Origin: Thermoflexales bacterium | GTDB lineage: Bacteria > Chloroflexota > Anaerolineae > Fen-1058 | NCBI GenBank assembly: GCA_017882055.1 | Contig: JADGQE010000047.1 | Location: forward strand, 1 to 13,726 | Reading direction: 5' to 3' | DNA: 13,726 bases | Part shown: positions 1 to 6,877 of the stretch, piece after piece | Numbering within the stretch: position 1 is the first letter of the stretch | Layout of the letters: each line of letters begins with the position of its first letter | Notes under the pieces: model-generated | Seen by the model: only the letters and a program-made list of their open reading frames with translations | Told to the model about the DNA's origin: nothing | The model's database searches: none | Translations under genes and position numbers: made by a program

Positions 1-53
1 ATGAAGGTATTGGTAAACATTGTTCAACGATAGCGCGATTGAGTGGCGCTAGC

Positions 54-88
54 CAATCAGAAATCCAAAATCAGCAATCAGAAATTGA
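54..88. repeat. Degenerate 7-bp tandem repeat running into a start codon
   Basis: Five consecutive 7-base units of the type CAATCAG / AAATCAG fill this stretch, all in one register with AAT at the same place. A sixth degenerate unit (89-95) contains the ATG of the following NUDIX gene, so the expected ribosome-binding region consists of repeat. It resembles the heptanucleotide STRR repeats known from cyanobacteria, but the unit differs. Four similar patches lie elsewhere in the window. Confidence 0.7.
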
Positions 89-91
89 AAA

Positions 92-604
92 ATGTCCAAA
101 TCTGATCAAGGTATCGAAGTGAGTCTGAGTCGCCAGCGTTACACCGTCATCCCGCGCACGCTCGTCTTCATCACCCGTGGCGAACGGGTGCTGCTGCTGC
201 GCGGCGCGCCGACCAAGCGCATCTGGGCGAATAAATACAATGGCATCGGCGGCCACGTTGAACGCGACGAGGACATTTATTCAGCGGCAAAACGGGAAGT
301 GATCGAGGAGACCGGCCTGACGATCGATCGATTGAGGTTATGCGGCTTAATCAACATCGACGGCGATCAAGCCAGCGGCATTCTGCTGTTTGTCTTCACC
401 GCCGAATCGCCTGCGGGCGAACCGATCGCTTCCGAGGAAGGCACGCTCGAATGGATACGGCGCGATCAATTAACCCACTTCGATCTGGTTGAAGACCTGA
501 CAACCATCTTGCCCCGCGCGCTCGATCTGCCGCCGAACGCCCCACCCTTCTTCGCGCATTACCGTTACGACGACCAAGAGCGGCTCGTCATTCGATTTGC
601 CTGA
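92..604 (+). CDS. NUDIX hydrolase (8-oxo-dGTP diphosphatase-like)
   Basis: A 170-residue cytoplasmic NUDIX pyrophosphatase. The full Nudix box GX5EX7REVXEEXGL is present from Gly54 to Leu76, with the metal-binding core R68-E69-V-x-E72-E73. The N-terminal strand VFITRGERVLLLRG (residues 25-38) and the later LINIDG region fit the MutT-like fold. Family members split nucleoside diphosphates linked to another group, often oxidised dNTPs; the substrate here cannot be read from the sequence, so sanitising of the nucleotide pool is inference. The ATG at 92 is the upstream start that keeps the whole domain. It has no Shine-Dalgarno and lies inside a heptad-repeat patch. It appears to be a single gene: the next gene has its own promoter 75 bases downstream. 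Confidence 0.9.
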   Translation: MSKSDQGIEVSLSRQRYTVIPRTLVFITRGERVLLLRGAPTKRIWANKYNGIGGHVERDEDIYSAAKREVIEETGLTIDRLRLCGLINIDGDQASGILLFVFTAESPAGEPIASEEGTLEWIRRDQLTHFDLVEDLTTILPRALDLPPNAPPFFAHYRYDDQERLVIRFA

Positions 605-666
605 AGCACACCGCCGGTTCTCTTCCGGAATATTGATTCACCCTGGATTTGAACCGCACCACCAAC

Positions 667-705
667 CGGCTCACCGTTTGACTTTTAATCGGCTCGCCGT
701 ATAAT
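667..705 (+). promoter_or_regulatory. Sigma-70-type promoter with operator-like direct repeat
   Basis: A -35 box TTGACT (678-683) and a perfect -10 box TATAAT (700-705) are separated by 16 bases, 34 bases before the solute-binding protein start. Two near-identical 11-mers, CGGCTCACCGT (667-677) and CGGCTCGCCGT (690-700), lie directly upstream of each promoter box, 23 bases apart. Such a direct repeat could be an operator; no regulator is identified. Confidence 0.75.
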
Positions 706-738
706 GCTCGCACAGAGTGAACTATTGAAGGAGCTGGC

Positions 739-1941
739 GTGTCCGAAGAACTCAAGTTTTCAATGATGGCCCACGGCCAGGACTCAATCGACGCCCTGCA
801 ATCCATCCTCGCGCAATTCGAAGCTGAGAAGCACATTCATGTAAACTTGCAGCCGATGTCGTGGGAAGCGGGCTGGGCTGAACTCGTGCAATTTGCATTG
901 CACGGTAACGGGCCGGATGTATCCGAAATCGGCTCGACCTGGGTAGGCAGCCTGGCGGCCATGAACGCACTGCGGCCCTTCAACGTGCGCGAGATCGCTG
1001 CGGTCGGTGGGCGCTACGCGTTTCTGCACCCGTCATGGCAAAGCGGCTACCTGACCGGCGAGCCGGAAATGTGGGCCATTCCATGGCTGAGCAACGTCCG
1101 ATTGATGTTCTATCGGCGTGATCTTTTTCAGCAAGCGGGTCTCGACGAACAAACCGCCTTTCAGTCGCCGATCCAACTCGATCAAACCCTTGCCCGGTTG
1201 CAGGCCGCCGGTGTGGCCATACCGTTTGTTATGCCCACCGCCAATGCCTTGAACATTTTGCACACGGCGGCTGCCTGGGTTTGGGGAGCAGGTGGTAGTT
1301 TTTCCAACGCCGGCAGCAAACTTACCGGTTTCAACTCTCCCCAGGCATACGCTGGATTTCGAGCCTATTTCGATCTACAGCGCCACCTGACGCCCCCGGC
1401 TCGCGGTCTGGATACCGATGACGCGGAGAGTTTGTTTTTGAACGGACAGGCAGCCATCACCATCAGCGATCCCGGTTTAGTGTACGTCATACGCCATGGA
1501 GCAGCCGCGCCAGAAGTCGTCGACCATGCCCGGGCTGCGCTGCCACCCGGCGTGCCGTTTGTCGGCGGTTCCAACCTGATCGTCTGGAAACATACGCACC
1601 ATGAAAAAGAAGCCATCGAACTGATCCATTATCTGACGAAGCGATCGGTCCAGACAGCTTACAGTGCTCACGCCCGCAGCTTGCCCGTCCGTTTGGACTC
1701 ACTGGGCGATCAACCTTTTTCGATCGATCCGATGTACAAACCCATGGTCGAAGCGTTAAAGATCGGTCGTTCGTATCGAGTTAACCGCCTGTGGGGATTG
1801 GTCGAAAAAAAGCTGTTCAACGAATTGAATCAGATCTGGTCGGAGATTTTTGCCAGGCCCGACCTGGACATTGAGGCCACCATCGAAGGGCATCTCAAGC
1901 CGCTTGGCAAGGAACTGGATAGGCTCATCGCCGATCGATAG
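739..1941 (+). CDS. Family-1 solute-binding protein lacking a signal peptide
   Basis: A 400-residue protein of the SBP_bac_1 type (sugar-binding periplasmic protein fold). Typical segments are GPDVSEIGSTWVGSLA (58-73), IPWLSNVRLMFYRRDLF (114-130), FLNGQAAITISDPG (233-246) and FVGGSNLIVWK (274-284). The family normally delivers sugars or oligosaccharides to an ABC importer and carries a lipoprotein signal. Here the GTG start at 739 leads straight into the first beta strand (residues 5-10), with no hydrophobic segment and no lipobox Cys. The start is firm: GAAGGAG at 727-733 is correctly spaced and a promoter lies just upstream, so a longer N-terminus is not possible. No permease or ATPase gene is adjacent. 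The protein is therefore predicted to be cytoplasmic, perhaps a ligand sensor; that role is inference. It converges on a Ser/Thr kinase gene. Confidence 0.85.
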   Translation: MSEELKFSMMAHGQDSIDALQSILAQFEAEKHIHVNLQPMSWEAGWAELVQFALHGNGPDVSEIGSTWVGSLAAMNALRPFNVREIAAVGGRYAFLHPSWQSGYLTGEPEMWAIPWLSNVRLMFYRRDLFQQAGLDEQTAFQSPIQLDQTLARLQAAGVAIPFVMPTANALNILHTAAAWVWGAGGSFSNAGSKLTGFNSPQAYAGFRAYFDLQRHLTPPARGLDTDDAESLFLNGQAAITISDPGLVYVIRHGAAAPEVVDHARAALPPGVPFVGGSNLIVWKHTHHEKEAIELIHYLTKRSVQTAYSAHARSLPVRLDSLGDQPFSIDPMYKPMVEALKIGRSYRVNRLWGLVEKKLFNELNQIWSEIFARPDLDIEATIEGHLKPLGKELDRLIADR

Positions 1942-1967
1942 AGCGTTTCTGATCGAAGTCGAATCTC

Positions 1968-2004
1968 AAAGAAACCCCGCCTTGTCCGAAAGCGGGGTCT
2001 CTTT
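1968..2004. terminator. Bidirectional intrinsic terminator
   Basis: AAAGAAACCCCGC (1968-1980) pairs with GCGGGGTCTCTTT (1992-2004), 12 of 13 positions, around an 11-base loop. A-rich and T-rich flanks serve both strands. It lies between the convergent solute-binding protein and kinase genes. Confidence 0.85.
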
Positions 2005-2008
2005 ATTA

Positions 2009-4675
2009 TCAGGGCAGCACTTCGATCTCGACGTAGCCCACGTAGATATCGCCCGGCCCATAGGTGTCAGGCTTGCCGTCACCATTTTTGTCGAACCCAT
2101 CGGTGAGCGCCACATCAGAGTGAACGACGTATTGCAGCACGTGGCTGCCGGCCTCTAAACGCGGCAAGGTGTAGCGCCAGTGCGAGAGGACTTCACCCTC
2201 ACCTTTTTGTGGTTTGTCCCAATATTGTTGGGGCTGAGCGATTAGCTCATTATCAAGCATAACGGTTGTGGTTATATTAGCCTGCCAGGTCTTAAGCAAC
2301 TCTGCTGTGCTGGCGGCAAACTGCCAGGACACTACGATCGGTTGCCCGACCTGCGCTTCGCGCAAGCAGTTGCAGAAGGGATAAGCCGTGAGCAGCCCGG
2401 TCGACGGCGTGCCTTTGACCGCGAGATTATCAAAAGTGCAGCGCGTCTGCCTGGGGGCATAGGCCCCGCACCAAAAACCGATGAAGCCCGGCGAATAGGC
2501 GATCGTGGCTTGCAAGATCGGCTGATGATTGACATCGATCTTGAGCGTACCGGTCATGACTGAAATGTGAACGTGATTCAAGCCCAGATCAGGTTTGATG
2601 GTTGCCGAAGACTGCGTATCGGCAATGGCTTGATACGAATCAGCCACTCTGCGATCCAAACGAAAACTGCCATTCTTGACCATTCGAAACAGGTAGTAGT
2701 TACTCAGATCCTGTACGCCAAACAAGACCCCGATCTGGCTGTTGGTCACGGCTTCCGTCATTTGCAGATCGACATCCAGATCAAAGTTATTGAAGGCCAC
2801 ATTGGGGTTCCACTCCGACCAACCGAACTCCTGTCCATTATAGATGGCATTGATTGTAAACTGGCCATTCTCAATGGCGGTTGAACCATTGGGCGAATAA
2901 GTCTGGGGCGACCAGCCGTTGCGATTGTCGTCGAACGCATCGATCAAAGTCACTTCGTTAGAAGCCAGCGCCGCCGGCGCCTGACAGATACGCAGATTAT
3001 GAAAGCGGGCGTCGACGCCGCCCTGTCCAAATGAGGCGGCCGTGAAGCCGACATACCGATCGGCCGTGGGATCGCCATCGTCATTGATCAACTTCAGCAG
3101 CAAGCCATTGGCATACAACGCTACGTCGCGTCCGCGTTGAATCGCACGTAAATGATTCGTTTCGTTACCGGCCTTGAGCGACGACGAGAAACGCCAGTCT
3201 TGAATCATCTTGGTTACTATCTTGGAACCATCGGACGTGCGGCGCATGATGGCGTAATTGCGATTGCCATCGATCACGAACGCGATGTAATCACTCTCGC
3301 TGCGAGCGGCGACCATCAAGCCATAATCGCCCGTCGCCTTCGAAGCAAAGCGCGCGTCCGACTCGACCGCATAATCTTTAAGCGCCGGACCCAGCAAGCG
3401 CGACTGAAAGAAGTTGGCCGACTTGATGAGCAGACGATACTCGCCTTCGACGATGCCCCAGGCCGAACCTTCCTGCTCGCCGCTCGGCAGATTGGGCGAG
3501 GGGTTGTCGAATGTCTCGGAAAAGATCGGGGTGCAGCTATCGGCGCTCGCCACTGGCGCAGACGTCGTGATCGGTATCGATGTGGCGACCGCTGTCGATG
3601 CGGGCGTAACGGTTTCAATCCGAACATTGGGACCCAGCGTCACGCCCACGCTCGGTCGATCGGGCGTGGGCGCATTCGCCGATATGAATACCGCGCCGCC
3701 CACGCCGAGGGCCACCATCAGCAACAACAGCAAAGTGATCACGATCGGCCGCAGGGGGATTGAGCGGCGGGGCTGGTGTGTCCGGGTGAGGTGAACTTGA
3801 TCCGTCGACGGGGCGCTGATCGGCAGCGGCGCTGTGTCGGGCACCGGTGCAGAATGAATCGCCGTCGACAACGCTTCGGCAAATGCGCCGGTGGTCGGAT
3901 AGCGATCGTCCGGATTTTTATGCAGTGACTTAACGATCACATCGCTGACCGGGACCGGCACACGCGGATTCACCACATTCGGCGGCGTCAACGGCTCGGT
4001 CACATGCTTGAGGACAATGGCCAGCGGCGTCTCGGCCTCAAACGGCGGACGACCGACGATCATTTCATAGGCCATCGCGCCGAGCGCATATTCGTCGCTG
4101 CGGCCATCGATCTTCAAGCCCTGGCCCTGCTCCGGCGACATGTACTGCGGCGTACCGATGACGCTGCTGCCGGTCAGGTTGATCGAGCCTTCCATCCACC
4201 TGGCAATGCCGAAGTCGGCCAGAAACGCATTGCCCTGCGCATCGATCAACACGTTGCTGGGCTTCACGTCGCGATGGATGACGCCGCGCTCGTGGGCATA
4301 GTCCAGCGCCGAAGCGATCTGATCGATCCAGCGGGCCACGTCTTTCAACGCCATCGGCCCTGCGCTCAGCCGCGACTGGATCGATCCGTGGCCCATATAG
4401 CGCATCGCAATGTAGACGATGCCGTCTTGTTCACCCAGATCGTAGACCGGCAAGATGTGGGCATGTTCGAGCGACGCGATCATCTGGGCTTCCTGCTTGA
4501 AGCGCGCGAGAAAGGTCGCATTGCTCGCCATCTGTGGCGACAAGATTTTGATCGCCACCGTGCGATTCATATTGGACTGCATGGCCTTATAGACTGTGGC
4601 CATGCCGCCCTGTCCGATCGGCTCGATGATTTCGTAAGGGCCGAGTGTTTTACCGATGAGAGAGTCGTTAGTCAT
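2009..4675 (-). CDS. Membrane Ser/Thr protein kinase with large outside domain
   Basis: An 888-residue eukaryotic-type (PknB-like) kinase. The cytoplasmic catalytic domain (about 13-275) has the glycine loop GQGGMATVYK (21-30), ATP-site Lys43, HRDVKPSN (134-141, catalytic Asp136), DFG (154-156), a GTPQYMSPE activation segment (174-182) and Arg258. It is followed by a Pro-rich linker, a basic stretch and one membrane helix (about 309-331). The outside part has two related beta-sandwich repeats of the LamG/DUF1080-like kind (about 385-565 and 576-755). A third domain (about 760-888) contains a calcium-loop-like D-x-N-G-D-G-x-x-D at 862-870. There are no PASTA repeats. The assignment of the outside domains is by pattern only; they probably bind sugar or polymer. 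The ATG at 4675 lacks a Shine-Dalgarno. Downstream substrates are unknown. Confidence 0.92.
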   Translation of the reverse strand: MTNDSLIGKTLGPYEIIEPIGQGGMATVYKAMQSNMNRTVAIKILSPQMASNATFLARFKQEAQMIASLEHAHILPVYDLGEQDGIVYIAMRYMGHGSIQSRLSAGPMALKDVARWIDQIASALDYAHERGVIHRDVKPSNVLIDAQGNAFLADFGIARWMEGSINLTGSSVIGTPQYMSPEQGQGLKIDGRSDEYALGAMAYEMIVGRPPFEAETPLAIVLKHVTEPLTPPNVVNPRVPVPVSDVIVKSLHKNPDDRYPTTGAFAEALSTAIHSAPVPDTAPLPISAPSTDQVHLTRTHQPRRSIPLRPIVITLLLLLMVALGVGGAVFISANAPTPDRPSVGVTLGPNVRIETVTPASTAVATSIPITTSAPVASADSCTPIFSETFDNPSPNLPSGEQEGSAWGIVEGEYRLLIKSANFFQSRLLGPALKDYAVESDARFASKATGDYGLMVAARSESDYIAFVIDGNRNYAIMRRTSDGSKIVTKMIQDWRFSSSLKAGNETNHLRAIQRGRDVALYANGLLLKLINDDGDPTADRYVGFTAASFGQGGVDARFHNLRICQAPAALASNEVTLIDAFDDNRNGWSPQTYSPNGSTAIENGQFTINAIYNGQEFGWSEWNPNVAFNNFDLDVDLQMTEAVTNSQIGVLFGVQDLSNYYLFRMVKNGSFRLDRRVADSYQAIADTQSSATIKPDLGLNHVHISVMTGTLKIDVNHQPILQATIAYSPGFIGFWCGAYAPRQTRCTFDNLAVKGTPSTGLLTAYPFCNCLREAQVGQPIVVSWQFAASTAELLKTWQANITTTVMLDNELIAQPQQYWDKPQKGEGEVLSHWRYTLPRLEAGSHVLQYVVHSDVALTDGFDKNGDGKPDTYGPGDIYVGYVEIEVLP

Positions 4676-4720
4676 TTAGTGCGATAGTTGCGTAGTCACG
4701 TGGTCGATTGGTCAACTGGT

Positions 4721-4755
4721 CATTCTGCATTCTGAATTCTGAATTCTAAATTCAT
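4721..4755. repeat. 7-bp tandem repeat next to the permease remnant
   Basis: Five consecutive heptads of the type CATTCTG / AATTCTG / AATTCTA. The last unit touches the stop codon of the permease remnant. On the kinase side it lies 46 bases upstream of the kinase start. Confidence 0.8.
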
Positions 4756-5036
4756 CACACATTCACATTCATCGCGCTGCCCGATTCGTAGCGGCGCAGT
4801 CCGGTATAGAACATTGTACTCGAAATGATCGTAATCACAACTGCGGCCAGCGCCAGCAAAGCCAGCCCGTTCACATCGAGGCCGCGCACCACGTTGAGCG
4901 GCACCAACCCGACGAAGACCGCCGGGATGATCGTGAACATGATGAAGCGCACCGCGCCTTGAAAAATATCCGCCGGATACATCGCAAAGGTCAGCATAGC
5001 ATGAACATGGCAATAGTATAAATCATCAACGAACAA
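4755..5036 (-). pseudogene. C-terminal remnant of an ABC-2 type permease
   Basis: An open frame of 93 codons resembles only the last part of an ABC-2 family (DUF990-like) permease of about 260 residues. It has FAMYPADIFQGAVRFIMFTIIPAVFVGLVP (residues 17-46), a membrane helix around 56-76, and the family-like ending GLRRYESG (79-86). The first 13 residues do not look like the family, and the frame is closed by a TGA at 5040-5042, so homology begins near base 4997. The upstream two thirds, the usual partner permease and the ATPase are absent. Heptad repeats sit at both ends, so a deletion between or near repeats is a plausible cause. A functional short membrane protein is possible but less likely. 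Confidence 0.7.
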
Positions 5037-5075
5037 TGATCAATTTTCAATGCTCAATGCGCAATGCTTAATGCA
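5034..5075. repeat. 7-bp tandem repeat between permease remnant and tRNA gene
   Basis: Six consecutive heptads of the type CAATGCT / CAATGCG in a single register, the first one (5034-5040) overlapping the start of the permease remnant frame. The unit sequence differs from the other patches but AAT stays at the same place. Confidence 0.8.
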
Positions 5076-5117
5076 CTGGCAAACGACTGAAACGGGTTAA
5101 GCAGTGTGCATGATAAA

Positions 5118-5146
5118 TTGTGCATTAAGAATTCATCGGGTATAAT
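5118..5146 (+). promoter_or_regulatory. Promoter of tRNA-Leu
   Basis: A perfect TATAAT (5141-5146) lies 17 bases after a weak -35 box TTGTGC (5118-5123). A transcription start near 5153 would leave only a few bases before the mature tRNA at 5157. Confidence 0.65.
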
Positions 5147-5156
5147 CCAACGCGTC

Positions 5157-5238
5157 GGGGACGTGGCGGAACTGGCATACGCGCACGGCTTAGGACCGTG
5201 TGCCGAAAGGCATGAGGGTTCAAGTCCCTCCGTCCCCA
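5157..5238 (+). tRNA. tRNA-Leu (anticodon UAG)
   Basis: A complete 82-base class II tRNA. The acceptor stem GGGGACG (5157-5163) pairs with CGTCCCC (5231-5237), with discriminator A5238. The D stem is GCG/CGC. The anticodon stem CACGG/CCGTG encloses CTTAGGA with TAG at 5191-5193. A long variable arm TGCC-GAAA-GGCA is at 5201-5212. The T arm GAGGG-TTCAAGT-CCCTC is at 5214-5230. The long variable arm, A73 and the anticodon fit leucine and the CUN codon box. CCA is not encoded (CC is followed by T), so the 3' end needs nucleotidyltransferase. Confidence 0.97.
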
Positions 5239-5250
5239 CCTTAATTTTTG

Positions 5251-5296
5251 ACACCTGCACTGCATCCGCAGCGCGGTGCAAGTGTTGCAGATTTTT
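5251..5296 (+). terminator. Probable terminator after tRNA-Leu
   Basis: ACACCTGCAC (5251-5260) pairs with GTGCAAGTGT (5276-5285), 9 of 10 positions, and the loop can form a small inner TGC/GCA stem. A run of five T follows at 5292-5296 after a six-base gap, so the terminator is not ideal. Confidence 0.45.
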
Positions 5297-5359
5297 GATT
5301 TTGGATTGCAGGCTCTCAACCTCCAATATCCAACCTCAAACATCTAGCGTCCTACATTC
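5290..5359. repeat. 7-bp tandem repeat upstream of trigger factor
   Basis: Ten 7-base units can be read in one register, from GATTTTT / GATTTTG units to AACCTCC / AATATCC / AACCTCA units, the later ones increasingly degenerate. It fills most of the leader between the tRNA and the trigger factor gene. No clear promoter for trigger factor was found in this stretch. Confidence 0.65.
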
Positions 5360-5376
5360 AACCGAAGAGGTCACCC

Positions 5377-6783
5377 GTGAAAGTAACTACCGAAGCACGC
5401 GAGAATCGCCAGATCGCCGTCACCATTGAAGTCGAGCCGGAGCAAGTTGAAGCCGCCATGGCGCGGGCTGCCAGAAAACTGGCGCAGAAGCACAAGATCC
5501 CCGGCTTCCGGCCCGGCAAAGCGCCGCGCGCCGTCATCGAGCGCACGCTCGGCAAGCAGGCGCTGTACGAAGAGGTGATCGACGAGCTCGGCCCGCTGGT
5601 CTACCATGACGCACTCGAGCAGCAAGACATTGATCCGTACGGCCCCGGCGAAATGGAAGACGTCCAGTTCGAGCCGCTGATCTTCAAGCTGGTGGTGCCG
5701 CTGAAACCGGCCGCGAATCTCGGCGACTATCGCAGCCTCCGCCTGCCGTATGAACCGCCCATCGTCGACGAGCACGACGTTGAACACCAACTCGAACATC
5801 TCCGCGAGAATCAAGCCATCGTCGAACCGGCCGGCGATGTACTCGCCGACGACAACATGGTCGCCACCCTCGATATTGAAAGCACCGTCGAAGGCAAAGA
5901 GTTCATCAATCAAAAAGGCGCGACGATTACCCTGAGCGAGTCGCTCGATCCCGATGCCGAAGTCATCGACTTTAGTGATCAGATCATCGGCCTGAAGCCC
6001 GGCGAAGATAAGACCTTCAATCTGATCGTGCCCGATACCGACGGCTATGGCGACTTTCGTGGCAAGAATGCCGAATTCAAAGCGCACCTCGTCGAATTGA
6101 AAAAGCGTGAACTGCCCGCGCTGGATGATGCGCTGGCGCAGACCGTCGGCGACTTCGAAACGCTCGATGCATTGAAGGCTCAGATTCGATCGGAACTCGC
6201 CAGGAATCTTGAGCGGCAAGCCGAAGCCGCCTACAGCGACAAAGTGATCGACGCCATCGTCGCCCAGGCCGCGATCGAGTTTCCGCTGCAGCTGGTCGAG
6301 TCTGAAACGGATTCGATGATCGAGCACACTGAGAAGCGCATGAAGGCGCAGAACCTGACGATGGATCAGTATCTGGCGGCGCTCGGCAAATCGAAGGAAG
6401 AATATCGCACGGAACTCAAACCGTCCGCCGAAACGCGGCTCAGGCGCGGCCTGGCGCTCAATCAAATCATCAAAGAAGAAGGCCTCACCGTCAGCGAGGA
6501 AGAAGTCGATCAGCAAATCAACCTGATGGTCGAATCTTATGGTCCCCAGGCTGATGCGGCGCGCAAGGCTTTTTCGAACAAAGAGGCTCGCGCAGCAATC
6601 CAGATCGATCTGCTGAGCCAGGCCGGCGTCAAGCGCGCCGTGGCAATTGCCAGGGGTGAAGCACCCGCGTTGCCCGAAACGGCGCCTGCTGCTGAACCGG
6701 CGATGCCTGCCGCCGAACCAACTGCGCCCGCGGCAGAAGCCGCCTCGCCTGCGACAGAAGCCGCGCCGGCTGAATCGGCCTGA
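5377..6783 (+). CDS. tig: Trigger factor (ribosome-associated chaperone)
   Basis: A 468-residue trigger factor, which binds near the ribosome exit tunnel and shields nascent chains. The ribosome-docking signature GFRPGKAP is at 43-50. The FKBP-type peptidyl-prolyl isomerase region lies about 155-235 (GATITL to FKAHLVELKKRELP). The helical C-terminal chaperone arms run to about 425. The last 42 residues (427-468) form an Ala/Pro/Glu-rich low-complexity tail, making the protein longer than the usual 430 or so. The GTG start at 5377 follows GAAGAGG (5364-5370) at good spacing. It is the first gene of a tig-clpP-clpX cluster, the common bacterial order linking folding and proteolysis. Confidence 0.97.
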   Translation: MKVTTEARENRQIAVTIEVEPEQVEAAMARAARKLAQKHKIPGFRPGKAPRAVIERTLGKQALYEEVIDELGPLVYHDALEQQDIDPYGPGEMEDVQFEPLIFKLVVPLKPAANLGDYRSLRLPYEPPIVDEHDVEHQLEHLRENQAIVEPAGDVLADDNMVATLDIESTVEGKEFINQKGATITLSESLDPDAEVIDFSDQIIGLKPGEDKTFNLIVPDTDGYGDFRGKNAEFKAHLVELKKRELPALDDALAQTVGDFETLDALKAQIRSELARNLERQAEAAYSDKVIDAIVAQAAIEFPLQLVESETDSMIEHTEKRMKAQNLTMDQYLAALGKSKEEYRTELKPSAETRLRRGLALNQIIKEEGLTVSEEEVDQQINLMVESYGPQADAARKAFSNKEARAAIQIDLLSQAGVKRAVAIARGEAPALPETAPAAEPAMPAAEPTAPAAEAASPATEAAPAESA

Positions 6784-6792
6784 TTCTGTCGC

Positions 6793-6837
6793 ATACCTGT
6801 AGATTTGATCAGTTTGAACCGATCAGGCAACAGGTAT
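6793..6837. promoter_or_regulatory. Nested inverted repeat covering the clpP promoter
   Basis: An outer perfect repeat ATACCTGT (6793-6800) / ACAGGTAT (6830-6837) encloses an inner dyad TGATC (6806-6810) / GATCA (6821-6825). The dyad extends inward through GTT/AAC with one mismatch. The outer right arm overlaps the -10 box and the inner dyad overlaps the -35 box. It does not match the CIRCE, CtsR or HspR operators known to me. In tig read-through RNA it could also fold as a hairpin. Confidence 0.6.
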
Positions 6838-6840
6838 AAT
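6814..6840 (+). promoter_or_regulatory. clpP promoter
   Basis: A perfect -10 TATAAT (6835-6840) with -35 candidate TTGAAC (6814-6819) at 15 bases, or TTTGAA one base earlier at 16. It lies in the tig-clpP spacer, 37 bases before the clpP ATG, so clpP can be transcribed separately from tig. Confidence 0.7.
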
Positions 6841-6877
6841 CTTTGAGCAACACATTACGCTTCAAAGGAGCCAAACA

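Noticed and set aside
3152..3763. Long plus-strand frames opposite the kinase gene.
   Set aside because: Arg-rich shadow translations of a high-GC gene with no recognisable domain.
5125..5343. Open frames on both strands across the tRNA-Leu gene.
   Set aside because: They are chance translations of the tRNA and the repeat patch; no start signals and no family resemblance.
6793..6840. CIRCE, CtsR or HspR heat-shock operator at clpP.
   Set aside because: None of the known consensus sequences is present in the spacer.
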